From the NCBI GenBank assembly GCA_011317545.1, contig WUJK01000004.1, forward strand, positions 3,480,501 through 3,544,500: DNA of 64,000 nucleotides. Direction: 5' to 3'. Made by a program: the position numbers and the translations under genes. This stretch comes from Coniella vitis. Lineage: Eukaryota; Ascomycota; Sordariomycetes; Diaporthales; Schizoparmaceae. Of the stretch, positions 1 to 11,062 are shown piece by piece. The notes under the pieces are model-generated. The model searched no databases and had not been told where the DNA came from. It saw only the letters and a list, made by a program, of their open reading frames with translations. How positions within the stretch are numbered: the stretch's first letter is position 1; the number at the start of each line of letters is the position of its first letter.

Positions 1-656
1 CTAAATTACACGTTTACTGGGAGATCAATTTCTTGCATATTGGGTGGTGGGATGGGAGCATTTGGGAAAGAAAAGAAGATGCAGAGCGTGAACGGCCAAT
101 TTGGGACATTGCAGCGTGGAGTGTTATAAAAAATAGCGGAAACGAAAGTAATGTACAAGAGATTTCATCCATCGTACAATATGATACTCGCTTGAAGCTG
201 TTGATTCTATCCCGGTGTCAGATGCTCTTGTTCTGCATCCCAACCACGGGAAATGTTGATATTACTAGCATTTCCTTCTTTTCTACTAGTGCCTTGAGTA
301 TCTGGATATCCTCTTGTAGTTACAGTCATGAATAGTGAAGTCTCTATCTCGCAAACGTAGAGGGCCATATACATGGTAAGAAAACGTAGAATTCGAAGAA
401 TAGATAAGGCAGCTGGACGAGCAAGAATTGAAGGGCTACATCCATCCGTCATCTACAGAGTTTCAGCAAGGTCAGCACAACAAAATCAGAAAGAAGAGAG
501 TCTTTGGCAGTCAAGAGTTTGTCGACTATTGTTGGTTTATTATATTCCGGCTTGCTTTCTTTTCTCTCATTCTGGTTTTTTCCTTTTCTTTTCTGTCCCC
601 TTCTTCACGTGGTTTTACACTTTACTTGTCTATCAAGAACTACTTTCCAAAAGTGC

Positions 657-679
657 TATATATATATATATATATATAT
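657..679. repeat. (TA)n microsatellite
   Basis: An uninterrupted run of alternating T and A over about 23 bases in non-coding DNA. Confidence 0.9.
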
Positions 680-1055
680 TTCAGTAGGAGACTTTGAAGC
701 ATAGTCTCTACTGTCATGTGTTATAATTGTTGTACAAGTCAACTACCTCGTCCGATAGAGCCGAAATGGACCGAGGGGGGTTCCCCGTTTCGCTAGCAGA
801 CACGGCTATGAAGTACTTTATGCTTGACGAAGTGGTTCTGCACTTTAGTTTCCCCTGAGTACTGTACAGTATATAAGTTCACCATTTTACGTGAAGGGCA
901 ATTTTGGGGCAATTTTTCATGCCATTGGAGTTTGCAGCGCAGGGTCTTGTTTACATAGTATTCTGAAAGGAAGAGGGGGGGGGGGGGCGTTGGGTGGTTT
1001 GGGTAAGAGAGAGCAGGTACTCCCTCAATTGTTAAGAGAGAAGCTTTCGATTATT

Positions 1056-1079
1056 TACTATGTACTTTGTTACATAGTA
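1056..1079. repeat. inverted repeat of the dispersed 9-mer TACTATGTA
   Basis: TACTATGTA at 1056-1064 and its exact reverse complement TACATAGTA at 1071-1079 are separated by six bases, so the site could form a short hairpin. It lies only 15 bases left of the transposon target duplication. The same 9-mer recurs throughout the window (see findings). Confidence 0.8.
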
Positions 1080-1093
1080 AGTACTATATAGCT

Positions 1094-1098
1094 ACATA
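1094..1098. repeat. target site duplication (left copy)
   Basis: ACATA directly abuts the left LTR and is repeated exactly at 8845-8849 beyond the right LTR. Five base pairs is the usual duplication size for Ty1/copia integration. Confidence 0.93.
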
Positions 1099-1311
1099 TA
1101 AGAAAATAAGGTATGCACAAAGCTTAGTCATCAGCTGAAACAGGCGAAACAAAAGAGAGGTTAAAAGAGTGTATCTTCTATATATCTAGCTGTAAAAAAG
1201 AGCTATTATTCGAATATTTAAGTATTGCCGAAGCTATTATTCTGCTTATATAAAGCCTATTGTTAGGCTGATATAATGGCTTTCGGGTTAGGGTTGAATG
1301 CTACTTTTACA
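1099..1311 (-). repeat. left LTR (3' LTR of the element)
   Basis: It aligns without gaps to 8632-8844. The ten mismatches (1171, 1208, 1220, 1234, 1239, 1258, 1264, 1272, 1302, 1308) are all CpA-to-TpA or TpG-to-TpA transitions. Nine are mutated in this copy and one (1171) in the other. On the coding strand the LTR starts TGT and ends TTA, where the ancestral end was presumably CA. Confidence 0.95.
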
Positions 1312-1321
1312 CACCCCTCAA
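1312..1321 (-). promoter_or_regulatory. putative polypurine tract of the retroelement
   Basis: On the minus strand the bases just before the 3' LTR read TTGAGGGGTG, a short purine-rich stretch ending exactly at the LTR. This is the expected position for the plus-strand primer of reverse transcription. The call rests on position and composition only. Confidence 0.5.
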
Positions 1322-1454
1322 CTGGTAAGGATATCGCCAGTTGCACTAGTAGCAGCCTGGTATATACTTTAATATATATTCGTCGCGTTTTGCTAGTTTA
1401 AGATTCCTTCTCTTTCTCCTTTAGACTAACTTAAACTTACGAACTATAAGTTAA

Positions 1455-2917
1455 ATATAACTATTATTCAACGCACCTAATTATATACTAATTAACGCTC
1501 TAACCCGTAAATCCAGCGATATAGATATAGACTATTCTACAAATAACGATCCTAATATCCCGATTCGCCCTTTTTTATCCTTTAACGACGTTCTTAGTTA
1601 TAATGCTATTTCCGCGCCTAACAAGGTCGAAGAGATACCTAGCTCCGAATTTAATAGTCTAATAGACGGAATCTACCCTTTATAAGAGTTTGCTAATATA
1701 ATAAGAGAGGACGATAGAGTAATAGGTTAACCTAACGATTTAGCCTAGTTAATTAATACCGCTATTACTAGTACTAACTCTAACGCCGGCGATAATAACC
1801 CTTCTTATCCGTCTTATACTAGTCGGTCCCTCGGTAAGTCTTCTCGTTTAGGCTTATCTTATACGAATCGGCCGACTAATCTTAAAGTTATAGATAATAT
1901 CTATACCTTTACTAGTAATAATACTATTCCCCGCGCCGACTCTCCCTAGAAACGGGTATTTAGATAGTCTCCTTATACCCCTACTAAGAGAACTAAGTTA
2001 TAGGTTACTAGTAGTTTTAAACCTATTAACTCTCGCCCCCGGAAACCCCTTCCTTAAGCTTAACCTTAACCTTTAGCTAACGACGACGATAATAATAATA
2101 ATATTAATAACGCTGCTTCGTCCGCTGCCGCTACCCCTTCTCGCCGCCCTAAGACCGTCCGTAAGTATACGATTACTACTATTAAGGAGGGCTAAATTAA
2201 GCGCCTAACTCCCTATATCGCCTATATTAAGAGCTGCAATAGTAGTAATAGCGACGGCAAATATATCTTTACCTCTAACGCCCCTAATTATAACCGTTAC
2301 CGTAAGTAAAATTATACCTATATACCTATCCCCCCTATCCTTAAGCCCTTTATAGACCGAATCTTCCGTTTTAAACGTATTACTTAAGGCGTCGAAGGAA
2401 ACCTTAATCTTAATAATAAGAAGGCGGTGTCCGGTGCCGAAACGAAGGCTAGTTACGCTTCTTAGGTATAGAAAGCTGCCCTTAAGCTATAGGAAGGGGG
2501 ATAATTTAATAGTTTAAACGGCCTACCTAATAATATAGTTTCTGCCGCCGACTATACCGAGCTGAAAGGGGGTATAGTATTAAGGATTATAAGGTTATAT
2601 ATCTTTCTTTAGAGGAGGAGAAGGCGAGTTTGCAAACTAGGATAGCCGGTTTTAAACGAGAGAGGACCCGATTTATAGATAAAATTGCCGCTTTACGAGA
2701 GGAGAATGCTAACTTATAAGGAGAAAGGACCCGTTTAAGGGAGGAGAATGCTTCTTTATAGGCTAGTTCGGACGATCGTAATCCGTATAAGAAAGCTTCT
2801 ACTTAGCGAGAATAGAGAATTGCTTACGATAAGGCTGCTTTAGAGATAGCGAAGGTCCTTAATAAAATTCTCCCTAAGCTAAAGGTCTAAAGTATAGAGT
2901 TTAAGTATTTATATTAA
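1455..2917 (+). pseudogene. antisense extra ORF in the copia element, coiled-coil protein (RIP-broken)
   Basis: On the plus strand, opposite to gag-pol, one frame reads coherently from about 1455 to the five-G run at 2568-2572. It then continues one frame over to 2917, consistent with a 1-nt indel in that G run. Interruptions are TAA or TAG, as expected from mutated CAA/CAG/TGG, and the presumed start at 1455 is ATA (from ATG). The implied protein is about 487 residues. It has a polar Ser/Asn/Pro-rich N-terminal half, a basic middle part (around 2140-2420), and a charged C-terminal segment with segments such as ALREENANL and RLREENASL that looks like a coiled coil. It ends 65 bases short of the convergent pol stop. 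I do not recognise the protein. It may be an accessory ORF of the retroelement or a captured host gene. Confidence 0.65.
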
Positions 2918-2982
2918 TAAAAAAGGGTTTTTTTTAGTATATCCTCTTATTATTTTATTATAATATTATAATTATTTTATGC

Positions 2983-5900
2983 TTAAATAATCGTAGTTAA
3001 ATCTTAAAGATTTAAGAAAGCTCTAAAATACTTAAATTAGGCTCGATCTAGCGGTTTAGTTAAACCGTCGGCTAGTATCTATTTTATAGGCAAATATATT
3101 ACTTTAAATATACCTTTTTAATACTCCTATTTAAGCTATAGTTAACTAATATCAACGTACCTAAGCTTTATACTAATTTTCTCGCGTTTAGCTACTACTA
3201 GCTATATTATCTGCTGGTTATTATAGTAGATATTCTATATCTCCCTAAGGTCTATAGAGATATCTCGAAGCAGGCGTTTAAACGCTATTATTTCCTTTAC
3301 CGTTAAAGATAGGGTATTAAGCTCCGCCTTTATAGTAGATATAGCGATTGTAGACTATTTGCCTAATTTCTAAGCGATTATACCCCCGAATAGTATAAAT
3401 ATATATCTAAACGTAGACTTTCGGTCCTTTATATCGTCTGCGAAGGACGAATCTCCCGATATATATAATACTTATACTTTAGGAGCTATACTACTATACT
3501 AAATACCTAGGAATCTAGTTCTATAGAGGTATCTAATTACCTAATCGGTAGCCTTATAGTACGCTTAACTTGGGTTTATAAGGAAACGAGAAAGGAATAA
3601 GTATACGAATGCTACGTCTAGGCGTAGTATAATAGCTATATAGAGGATAGAACTAATCTTCTCTTAATATAACTTTACCTCTTCCTTCGTAGCCTCGCCT
3701 ATATTCTTTTTAAGCTTAGCGAAGGGCGAGATTAGTAAGTAGGGTAGAAATGCTAGTATATCCGTTAAACCGAACTTTTTAGCTACCTTTTCGATATAGG
3801 TATTATGAAGAAGGCGAATGGTTATTTTGCTTCGGTTACGCACTATTCGGATACTTAGGAACTATTCGGCTAATCCTTAGTTAACGATATCGTACGCCTC
3901 GGTAATGCCCTCTTTAATCTTTATTGCTTCTGCCTTAGCTAACTATAGATAAAATATTAAGATATTATCTATATAGAATAATAGAGTAATCTTATTATCT
4001 TTACTTTTAAATATATATAGTTCTTTAGACGACGGCTTAAGCTTAAGTTCTCTAAAGGTATTATAAAGGTCTTTATACTATATAAGGGGCGAATCGTATA
4101 AACTATAAAATGCTTTCTTTAACTTAGCGATTTTATCGATAACTTTAAATCCGTCTAGCAGTTTAACGTATACTTCCTCTTGTCCTTCTCTATTAGTATT
4201 AAGGAACGCTCCGGTTATATCTATTTAATCTACCTCCAGATCCTTTTAAGCCGTAATAGCTATAAATATACGAAAAGCGCGTATTATAAGTATTATAGCG
4301 TAGGTATCGAGGATATTAGCATCCTATAGATCTCCTCTTACGTAAATCCGTACTTTAAACGAGGATAGGATACTATTACCGTCTATTTTATAGCGAAACA
4401 CCTACTTAAGCGGCAATAGCTTATTATATACCTTCGCCCTATCGACTTTCTCCTATACGTATATAGTTGTTAACTAGTATATCTCCTTTCTTATAGCCTT
4501 AAACTATTAATCGCGGAAAGGTAACTTCTAAGCTTATACCTAGTTTAATAGTTCTTTAGATAGGTTATTAATATACTGGGGATATAATATAAACTTAGTG
4601 ATTTTATCCTATATCTAACTAGGCGTATTATTAGCGTTAACCGCCGCTATAAATATAGCGTATAACGTAGCGTATCTTACGTCTAGTTCCGGCTATATAT
4701 CTACTAGTACGGTAGCTAGATAAGCCTATTATCGCTTAAACGGGTGAAATACGCTTATAAAGGCGAACGGCCTTCGGATAAATAGCTTAAGTAGCTCGGA
4801 GTTCTTTCTTTTATACCTACGAATAGGCGTTTATTTAAATGCCCTTTATATTAGTACTCTCTATCTATTAGATCTCCGCAAAAAGGGCGGAATATCCTAT
4901 TATATATCCTCCTCGGTTCTAGTAATTAGACGTCTCTAATTAATTAGATTATCTCGGCCGTCTATAAGCAATAGTTGTTATAGTTAAGGCTTAGACTAGT
5001 AGTCCTCGTTATATATTAATAATTAACGCTCTAGCAGTTCCTCGACTTTAAGGGGCAATTTATCTACCTTAGCGAGTTATATATCGCTAATAGGGTCTAT
5101 ATCTATAGACTATTTATCTTCTCTAGTTATAAAGCTAGTAGGGTCTTTATCTTCTCTAGCTATAAAGCTAGTAGGGTCTTTATCTACCTTAGTATCGCTG
5201 CTAATAGGGTCTATTTAAGTTCGTATATACGTAAAGGCGTTACTTTATTATAGCTAAACGTAGTTATCTAAGCTTTAGTAGCGATTAGAGAGTTATAAGT
5301 TCTCTATACTTAACTTAGATATAAGTATATCCTCTATAGTCTAGTCCGGAATGCCTTCTAAACTATCTATATAAGGCTACTTACCCCCTAGTTCTAAGGG
5401 CGGACTAACGTTAGCGTATATTATATATAGGTTTAAGTCGGTTGCTTAAGACGGGAAGGTATAATATTCTCCTACGTCTACTTAAACGTATAAAGTATCT
5501 AAAATCTCCTCTAGTCTCGTCTCTTATAATAGTATTTTCTCGAACTTATAGTTAGGAAGGGGCTATCTAAGCCTCTCCTTTAACGGGTTATAGAAGATTA
5601 TCTTATTAAACTAAATATTCCTTATTATACGTACTATATCTATAGCGGGTATCTATACTCTGAAGATATTTAAAGCGATATAGCCTATAAGATATCTAAT
5701 ATATACGCGTTCCGCCGTTTTTATCTCTTTCCTAAAGTTTCCTGCTTCTCTCTCTGCTCTAAGTATATAGGTACGATAGCCGTAGGTATAGATATAGCTC
5801 TAGTTAGGGCGAAGGTCCTTATCTAGTATCGTTATCGGTATATTCCGACGGAACTATCCCTTAAGTAGACTATTTAGGGACTGCTAATACTTTATTACCG

Positions 5901-7100
5901 CTAGGCTAATATTATATAAATAGGCCGCTATTTTTATCGCTTCGGGCTATAGATAAGATAGCAGGTTTGTAGATAATAGTATTACTAATTATTTCTTAAT
6001 TAATTCGCGCCCTATTTTCTCGGCTACGCTATTAGGCTCTTTTATATATAGAGGGGTTACTTTAAGCTCGATTCCCACCTCCTAGTACTATCGCGTATAG
6101 GCTATACTATAGTTTATACGTAGAACGGCGGCTTTACCGTCTTAGCGGATTTTATATATATTAAGCTAAAACTACTAGTATACCTAGGCGACGAAGTTAC
6201 GAATTAAGCTAAAGACTATCGGTCCTATCTTATCTATAGCTATAGAGATAAAGAATTTACCTAAGAACTCGTCCTTAAATATTATTATATACCTAGCCTC
6301 TCCTATACCCGGGTAAAACGTAAATATATCCTAGTAAACCCTTTAAAAGGGCCTAGGGCTAGTATTCTTAGACGGTCCTCGGTATATAACTCGAGTTAGG
6401 AACGCTTTCGTATAGTATTCGTAATTTAGTCTTCGCGTGCCGTTTATTTTAACTCCGCGGGCTTATTAGACTAGCTTTTGCAGTACTTATACGCCTAAAT
6501 AGCCTAAACGCAAATGCTATAGGTACTCCGAGTCCTCTCGGTCTTTAAGTGGATTAAAAGATAAACGAAATAGTAAGTTCGAAACGGGTAGATATAATAT
6601 ACCGGCTTTATTAGACGGAATAAAAGAGGGTAATAATAGATAGGAGGAGTAATATAGAATATATTTAAAGAAGGCTAAGTTAAAATGCCTTTTTAGGGTT
6701 ACTAGAACTTTATTATCGCTTAAATCGCCTAAACGCAACGTATAATTAAAACTATAGTACTAAACTCCCCTTTTAGCTAATAACGCTTTAGAGATAATAT
6801 TTACGTAAAAACCTTCTACTAAGTATACCTTTTTAAGAATAAGGTTATATATTTTATTATTAAGGCACCGTTTGATAATTCGTATGCTATATCCCTTAAC
6901 TAGGAATAAGGTATTACCTATACTAACGGTTATACCGTTATCTTTAGGGACGAATAACCTATCCTCTAGGAGTAAGATATTATTAATAAGGTATATAGCT
7001 CTATAGTTATCCAAAACGGTGCTTCGTAAGAGGTTACGGTAGCCTTCCTCGATTATAAAGAAGGCTTTATTAAACTAGTTCTAAAAGAGTAGGTCTAGGT
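2983..7100 (-). pseudogene. RIP-broken pol (protease, integrase, reverse transcriptase, RNase H)
   Basis: The segments read in the same minus-strand frame. Near 6996-7014 there is LDNYRAIYLINN, a copia retropepsin-like start (D-x-G-A) with RIP-type changes. Around 6500-6540 the GAG-pre-integrase HLRLG segment has a stop in place of the expected Trp. The reverse transcriptase box FYIDNIL, with YIDN at 3964-3975, replaces YVDD. At 3049-3078 ILADGLTKPL is the hallmark of the copia RNase H C-terminus. The last stop is at 2983-2985. Stops inside the frame are at codons that a single CpA or TpG transition would convert. The catalytic Asp-to-Asn change and the many stops mean the enzyme is dead. Only selected segments were translated, so small indels may be missed. 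The upper boundary is approximate. Confidence 0.88.
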
Positions 7101-7249
7101 TAATTACTACTATAGTTTAGGCTAAATAGGATTATAATAACTAAGTTAAAGAGACTATATATATTATGCTTTATATAAATATACGTATAAAATGCAGTAT
7201 AATAGAAGGAAAAGACGTAAAGAAATAGAGTATACGGGCGTTCTAAGCC

Positions 7250-8543
7250 CCGTTTATCCTTCGAGGTATCCTCCCGTATACTTATTATCTTTATTATTAC
7301 TATTCGTTTACCCTAATCGGCCCGAACTACCTAAACTAGGAAAGTCTAATAGGTTCCAGCCGTTAGGTAGCTACTTCTTCGTAATAAGTTTACTAATAAG
7401 GTGTTTATATTGCCTTAGTCCTAACTTCTGCTATATACGGTAGATCTCTTTCTTATTTAGCGTAGCCTCCGCGTTATCCGGTTTCGTCCCGTTATATACC
7501 TATCTAAGCCGCTAATAGGTTTATAATTGCTAGCTATAGTAATAAGATAGAGTTTTATATAGATACTTATAGTCTAGACGCTTCTTATTAGTAGAGGATT
7601 TGCCGGAATTGCCGTTTTATACCGAGTTAGTATAGACTAGCGTACTAAATACGTTAATGCCCGTCTTTAACCTTTTGCTAGAGATTAAGTCGATTAAGAG
7701 AAGGGTAGAATAAGCCTTAGAGTAGTACTTAATAGATAGGACGTCCTTGCTAATTACCTAGTTTATAATATAGTCCTATAGCATTCGAGTTGCCTAGTCT
7801 AAAGCCAGGCGATACTAAATAGCTATAAGGAATAGCTCCGTAGTATATATTCCCATAGCCTTAGGGAGGTTATTTACTTTAGCTTAAATATACGCCTATA
7901 TATATTTATTTAGCTATTTAGAGGCTAAAGTTAGGTATCTAGCCTTCTCGAGAACTACGAGATATCTTTAGCAAACGAAGTTTTATATAATAGTATCCGA
8001 AGGTAATAGTTCCTCTTTTAGTTTCTTTATAAGGTCCTTAAGTATCTATTAACCTTTAGTCTTAGCGAGGTTTATACGAATAGGCTAAAATAGAGAGTCT
8101 AGGACCGTCTTATTAATCTAGGTAGCGATCTTTTCGATAGCTATTTTCTTCTCCTTCTTAGCCGATAGACCGATTTAGTAGTTTCGGACCTATTTATTAT
8201 AGAATCGCTAGCGTTATTCCTATATCGGAGGTACGAATCCCTTATCTGAGTTATCGTAAGTCTTCTTATAATCGTTAAGAAGACCTCCGTATAATATTTT
8301 ATCCGATTATACTTACGTAGGTATGCTTAGACTAGTTATTTGCGTATTAGGGTCTTTAGGGTCTATATCGGACTAGATACCTTTTTGCTAATAATAGGCC
8401 CTGAGCGTAGCGTATTATGCCGGAAAGGTAATAGAATCCGTATATTTCACCTAATATTCAAAGTCCTCTAAAGCTATCGTAAGAGAAGTAGGTCCTTACA
8501 GCTTAGATAGTCGATTTGCGCTATTATTAGGGATTAAAGATAT
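7250..8543 (-). pseudogene. RIP-broken gag
   Basis: A coherent minus-strand frame begins at an ATA (presumed ancestral ATG) at 8541-8543 and runs to about 7250, with stops only at codons explained by RIP. It lies between the putative primer-binding site and the protease, as gag should. It is in a different reading frame from pol, so gag and pol were joined by a frameshift or an indel has occurred since. A degenerate zinc knuckle may lie near 7510-7550 but is too mutated to call. The 3' boundary is approximate. Confidence 0.7.
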
Positions 8544-8610
8544 TAAATGAAAGTGATTTTAACTAGTAAGCTTATACGTTTACTTAGGAAAAGGAGATTC
8601 CAGCCGTTTA

Positions 8611-8631
8611 GCTTGTATCCGGGCTTATAAC
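8611..8631 (-). promoter_or_regulatory. putative half-tRNA primer-binding site
   Basis: Immediately inside the right (5') LTR the plus strand reads like the left half of a tRNA anticodon arm: a CCGGG stem followed by CTTATAA, which would be CTCATAA (anticodon CAT, Met) before a single RIP-type C-to-T change. Copia-type elements can prime from the anticodon half of initiator tRNA-Met. The match to this species' own tRNA could not be checked. Confidence 0.5.
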
Positions 8632-8844
8632 TAAGAAAATAAGGTATGCACAAAGCTTAGTCATCAGCTGAAACAGGCGAAACAAAAGAGAGGTTAAAAG
8701 AGTATATCTTCTATATATCTAGCTGTAAAAAAGAGCTATTGTTCGAATATTTGAGTATTGCCGAAGCCATTGTTCTGCTTATATAAAGCCCATTGTCAGG
8801 CTGACATAATGGCTTTCGGGTTAGGGTTGAATGCCACTTTCACA
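8632..8844 (-). repeat. right LTR (5' LTR of the element)
   Basis: This is the less mutated LTR copy. Compared with the left LTR it carries only one RIP-type change (at the position equivalent to 1171). It would contain the element's promoter. Its outer end abuts the right target duplication. Confidence 0.95.
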
Positions 8845-8849
8845 ACATA
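8845..8849. repeat. target site duplication (right copy)
   Basis: ACATA, identical to 1094-1098. Confidence 0.93.
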
Positions 8850-11062
8850 ATACGGGGGTACAGAGTCCATAGATAGCTCTTTCCTCCACTTCGTCTTTCG
8901 TTCCTCAACCGAGATCATTTCTTGGAGGTTCTTCTTTTGGCCGGCCCCACTCTTTTCTTTTTTTCAATTACATAGTAATGGTGACCTACGGACTGGCCGG
9001 GCTTGGCGGTTTCCACCTTTGGGTATGAGTATTCTACAGTAGGTAATTATGTGTTGACAGGATCGCACTCCAAAGAAGGAGCGACAGTAGTAAGTTGAGA
9101 AGGGACTTATTCAAGGTCGTTCGGGTCATCACCGTTTGGGGAAAAAGAGGACAATGAAGCGCATGAGTGCAAACGTTGCATAAGAGCTGACCCACATGAT
9201 TGTTCTACTATTGTGGAAAAAAGACAGGCCACTTGTTCTATAGTAATGTTTCTAGTCGAGCTACGTGGGTGGCTAAGCGACACACTATTCATTCAGCCCG
9301 TTTCCAGCACAGACAAGCCCAAAAACTAACTGACTTGGTTGGCCTCAACTCATCAAGCGAGCTTGAAGAATGCAGCAGGGAAAACGGCGAAACGCCACCC
9401 ACGCATCTATAGGCGGCCGTGACGAAGCTGATCCTACGAATGTACGAATGGATTCCGGGAGGGTAAACAAAACAGTTTATTAGTTGGCTGAGAGGCAAAC
9501 CTTGGCTTTCTCTGGTCTGATTTCGTAGTAATGGCCCAGCAATCAAAGAACTTTACACGATGTTGCCATGTGCTGGCAAAGGGTGGCGGCAGTGGGCTGT
9601 GAAGGGTGGATAGTGGGATCGTAGTGCGGTAAAAGTGGTTGGCTACAGGCGCGTAGAGGGGGCGGCGCAGGGTTCTGATAGGCTGGATGTACTATGGTAC
9701 AAAGTACAGGTGGTAGTTTCAGGGGGGGGAAGGTTGGGCCGGTTGGCTGCGTACCGTGGATCGTACCGCCTGTACTATGTAATAGTACCTTTGGTAACCA
9801 GAATGCTGAAGAATGCCCCGCTCTGACGCAAATCCTCACCCCGCACCCAGCATAGCGCGGGGCAATTGTGGTTGCTGTACTGTAATGTACATTGTACCGT
9901 GTAATCGCTTGCTGTTTCTATTTCTGAGCTCTCTAGCATACGGAAAGTACATCATCAATGTACTCGGTATGGCAGGATTCCAGCAAAAAGATACCTTGCA
10001 GTACTTGAAAGCTGATAATGTACCTGATCCTCATTCCCAGTGCCGTCTATGGGCTGGCGTATCCAGTTCCCTCCCTACCCAAAGCTGCTGCGCCTTGTTT
10101 GCTGTTTCGCTCCTTTGTTCTCTTCACTGATTGCCTGACTGTCCCATAGTTACGCCCCGCCAGCTTTGCCTTGCCCTGCCCTTCACCTCCAGCGTTCTCT
10201 TGAGAGCTTCCTGTACGCCAAGACTGCTCGGACGAATGAAACACGCCAACAGTCAACGGACCAAAAGGGTGGCCAGACGGGAGGACCCCTTCTTTGGCGA
10301 TCCATTGGCAGCCCGTTTCGAGTGGACAAGTCACCCATTTGCACTGTGGGATGCTGTGCTATGTATGATGCTATGCTATGCTGTGCTGTGCTGTGCTGTG
10401 CTGTACGGTTACTATGTAGACACGCAGACACGCACGAGGGAGGCAAACGGGCAAGTGGGATGGAAATGGCCTGATGGATCAACTGTCGACATCATCACCA
10501 GCATCACCGCCAGGAGCATCACCCACCTAGCAGGCTCCCCTTCTGCCAGCCAGTAGCGAGAAAGAGAGGAACAGAGGCCAATGAACAGCACAGCACAGCG
10601 TAGCACAGCCCACCCACAACACAGCCCGTTCTCTCGGATCTGTAGTGGAACGCACTCGAGATGGCAGTGCACCGACCAACTCCAAGCAAAACGCGCGGTA
10701 ATACAGAACCAGGAGTAGGAAGGGCCAGACCAAAGCAGATCCCCATACTATGTACTGGGGGTCCAAGTTGTCTGTACGTAACGTAACCCCTGTTTCGACA
10801 CGGGTCCAGCTACAAGTATAGCAACTTGGGGTGCTGGCAGCGAACTGCTCGTGCTCTCCCCTCTTTGGGCGGCTGTTCAAAGTATAAAGACGTGGACCGT
10901 CAGCATCTTGTCTGGATCCCTTTGTTGCCCCTTCTCGTGCCTGATCTGTCTATTCATTGTCCATCTCTGCCAAGAACTACCCATCTGCTTACTTGCTACA
11001 TCCGCCCAGTATCACAATCAACCAATCTCTCCTCCTTCACATCATCCCACCTAGCATTCGCA
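8850..11062. other. intergenic region upstream of the LysM gene
   Basis: No supportable gene. It holds several copies of the TACTATGTA/TACATAGTA 9-mer (8969, 9773, 10410, 10746) and a GTAC-rich stretch at about 9690-10020. A tandem run of CTATG/CTGTG units lies at about 10360-10403. The 3' end is pyrimidine-rich and probably transcribed as the LysM gene leader. Confidence 0.6.
10883..10888 (+). promoter_or_regulatory. TATA-like box upstream of the LysM gene
   Basis: TATAAA lies about 180 bases before the LysM start codon and is followed by a CT-rich leader typical of fungal 5' ends. The position is plausible but unproven. Confidence 0.4.

Larger units (their letters stand above)
1..1098. other. 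intergenic left flank
   Basis: No supportable gene. It is moderately AT-rich, with a (TA)n run at 657-679, a 13-G run at 975-987 and an inverted pair of 9-mers at 1056-1079. CpA and TpG dinucleotides are common here, unlike in the transposon that follows, so RIP did not obviously spread into this flank. Confidence 0.6.
1099..8844 (-). mobile_element. RIP-inactivated Ty1/copia LTR retrotransposon
   Basis: This is a complete 7.75-kb element: two 213-bp LTRs, a 5-bp target duplication, and an interior that read on the minus strand gives gag, a retropepsin-like segment, a GAG-pre-integrase segment, reverse transcriptase and RNase H, which is the copia order as far as traced. The interior is strongly depleted of CpA and TpG and full of TpA. 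Reading frames are cut by TAA and TAG where CAA, CAG or TGG would be expected, and the RT active site reads YIDN instead of YVDD. No functional product can be made. An additional eroded reading frame lies on the plus strand at 1455-2917. The integrase core was only partly traced, so its boundaries are not given. Confidence 0.95.

Noticed and set aside
6517..7014. Two short minus-strand ORFs as independent genes
   Set aside because: They are uninterrupted fragments of the RIP-broken copia pol (protease and GAG-pre-integrase), not separate genes.
7192..7443. 83-codon plus-strand ORF in the transposon
   Set aside because: Opposite strand of the gag frame. No domain and no RIP-type codon pattern on the plus strand.
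10360..10403. CRISPR-like or structured repeat
   Set aside because: It is a simple CTATG/CTGTG tandem without spacers, in a eukaryotic context.
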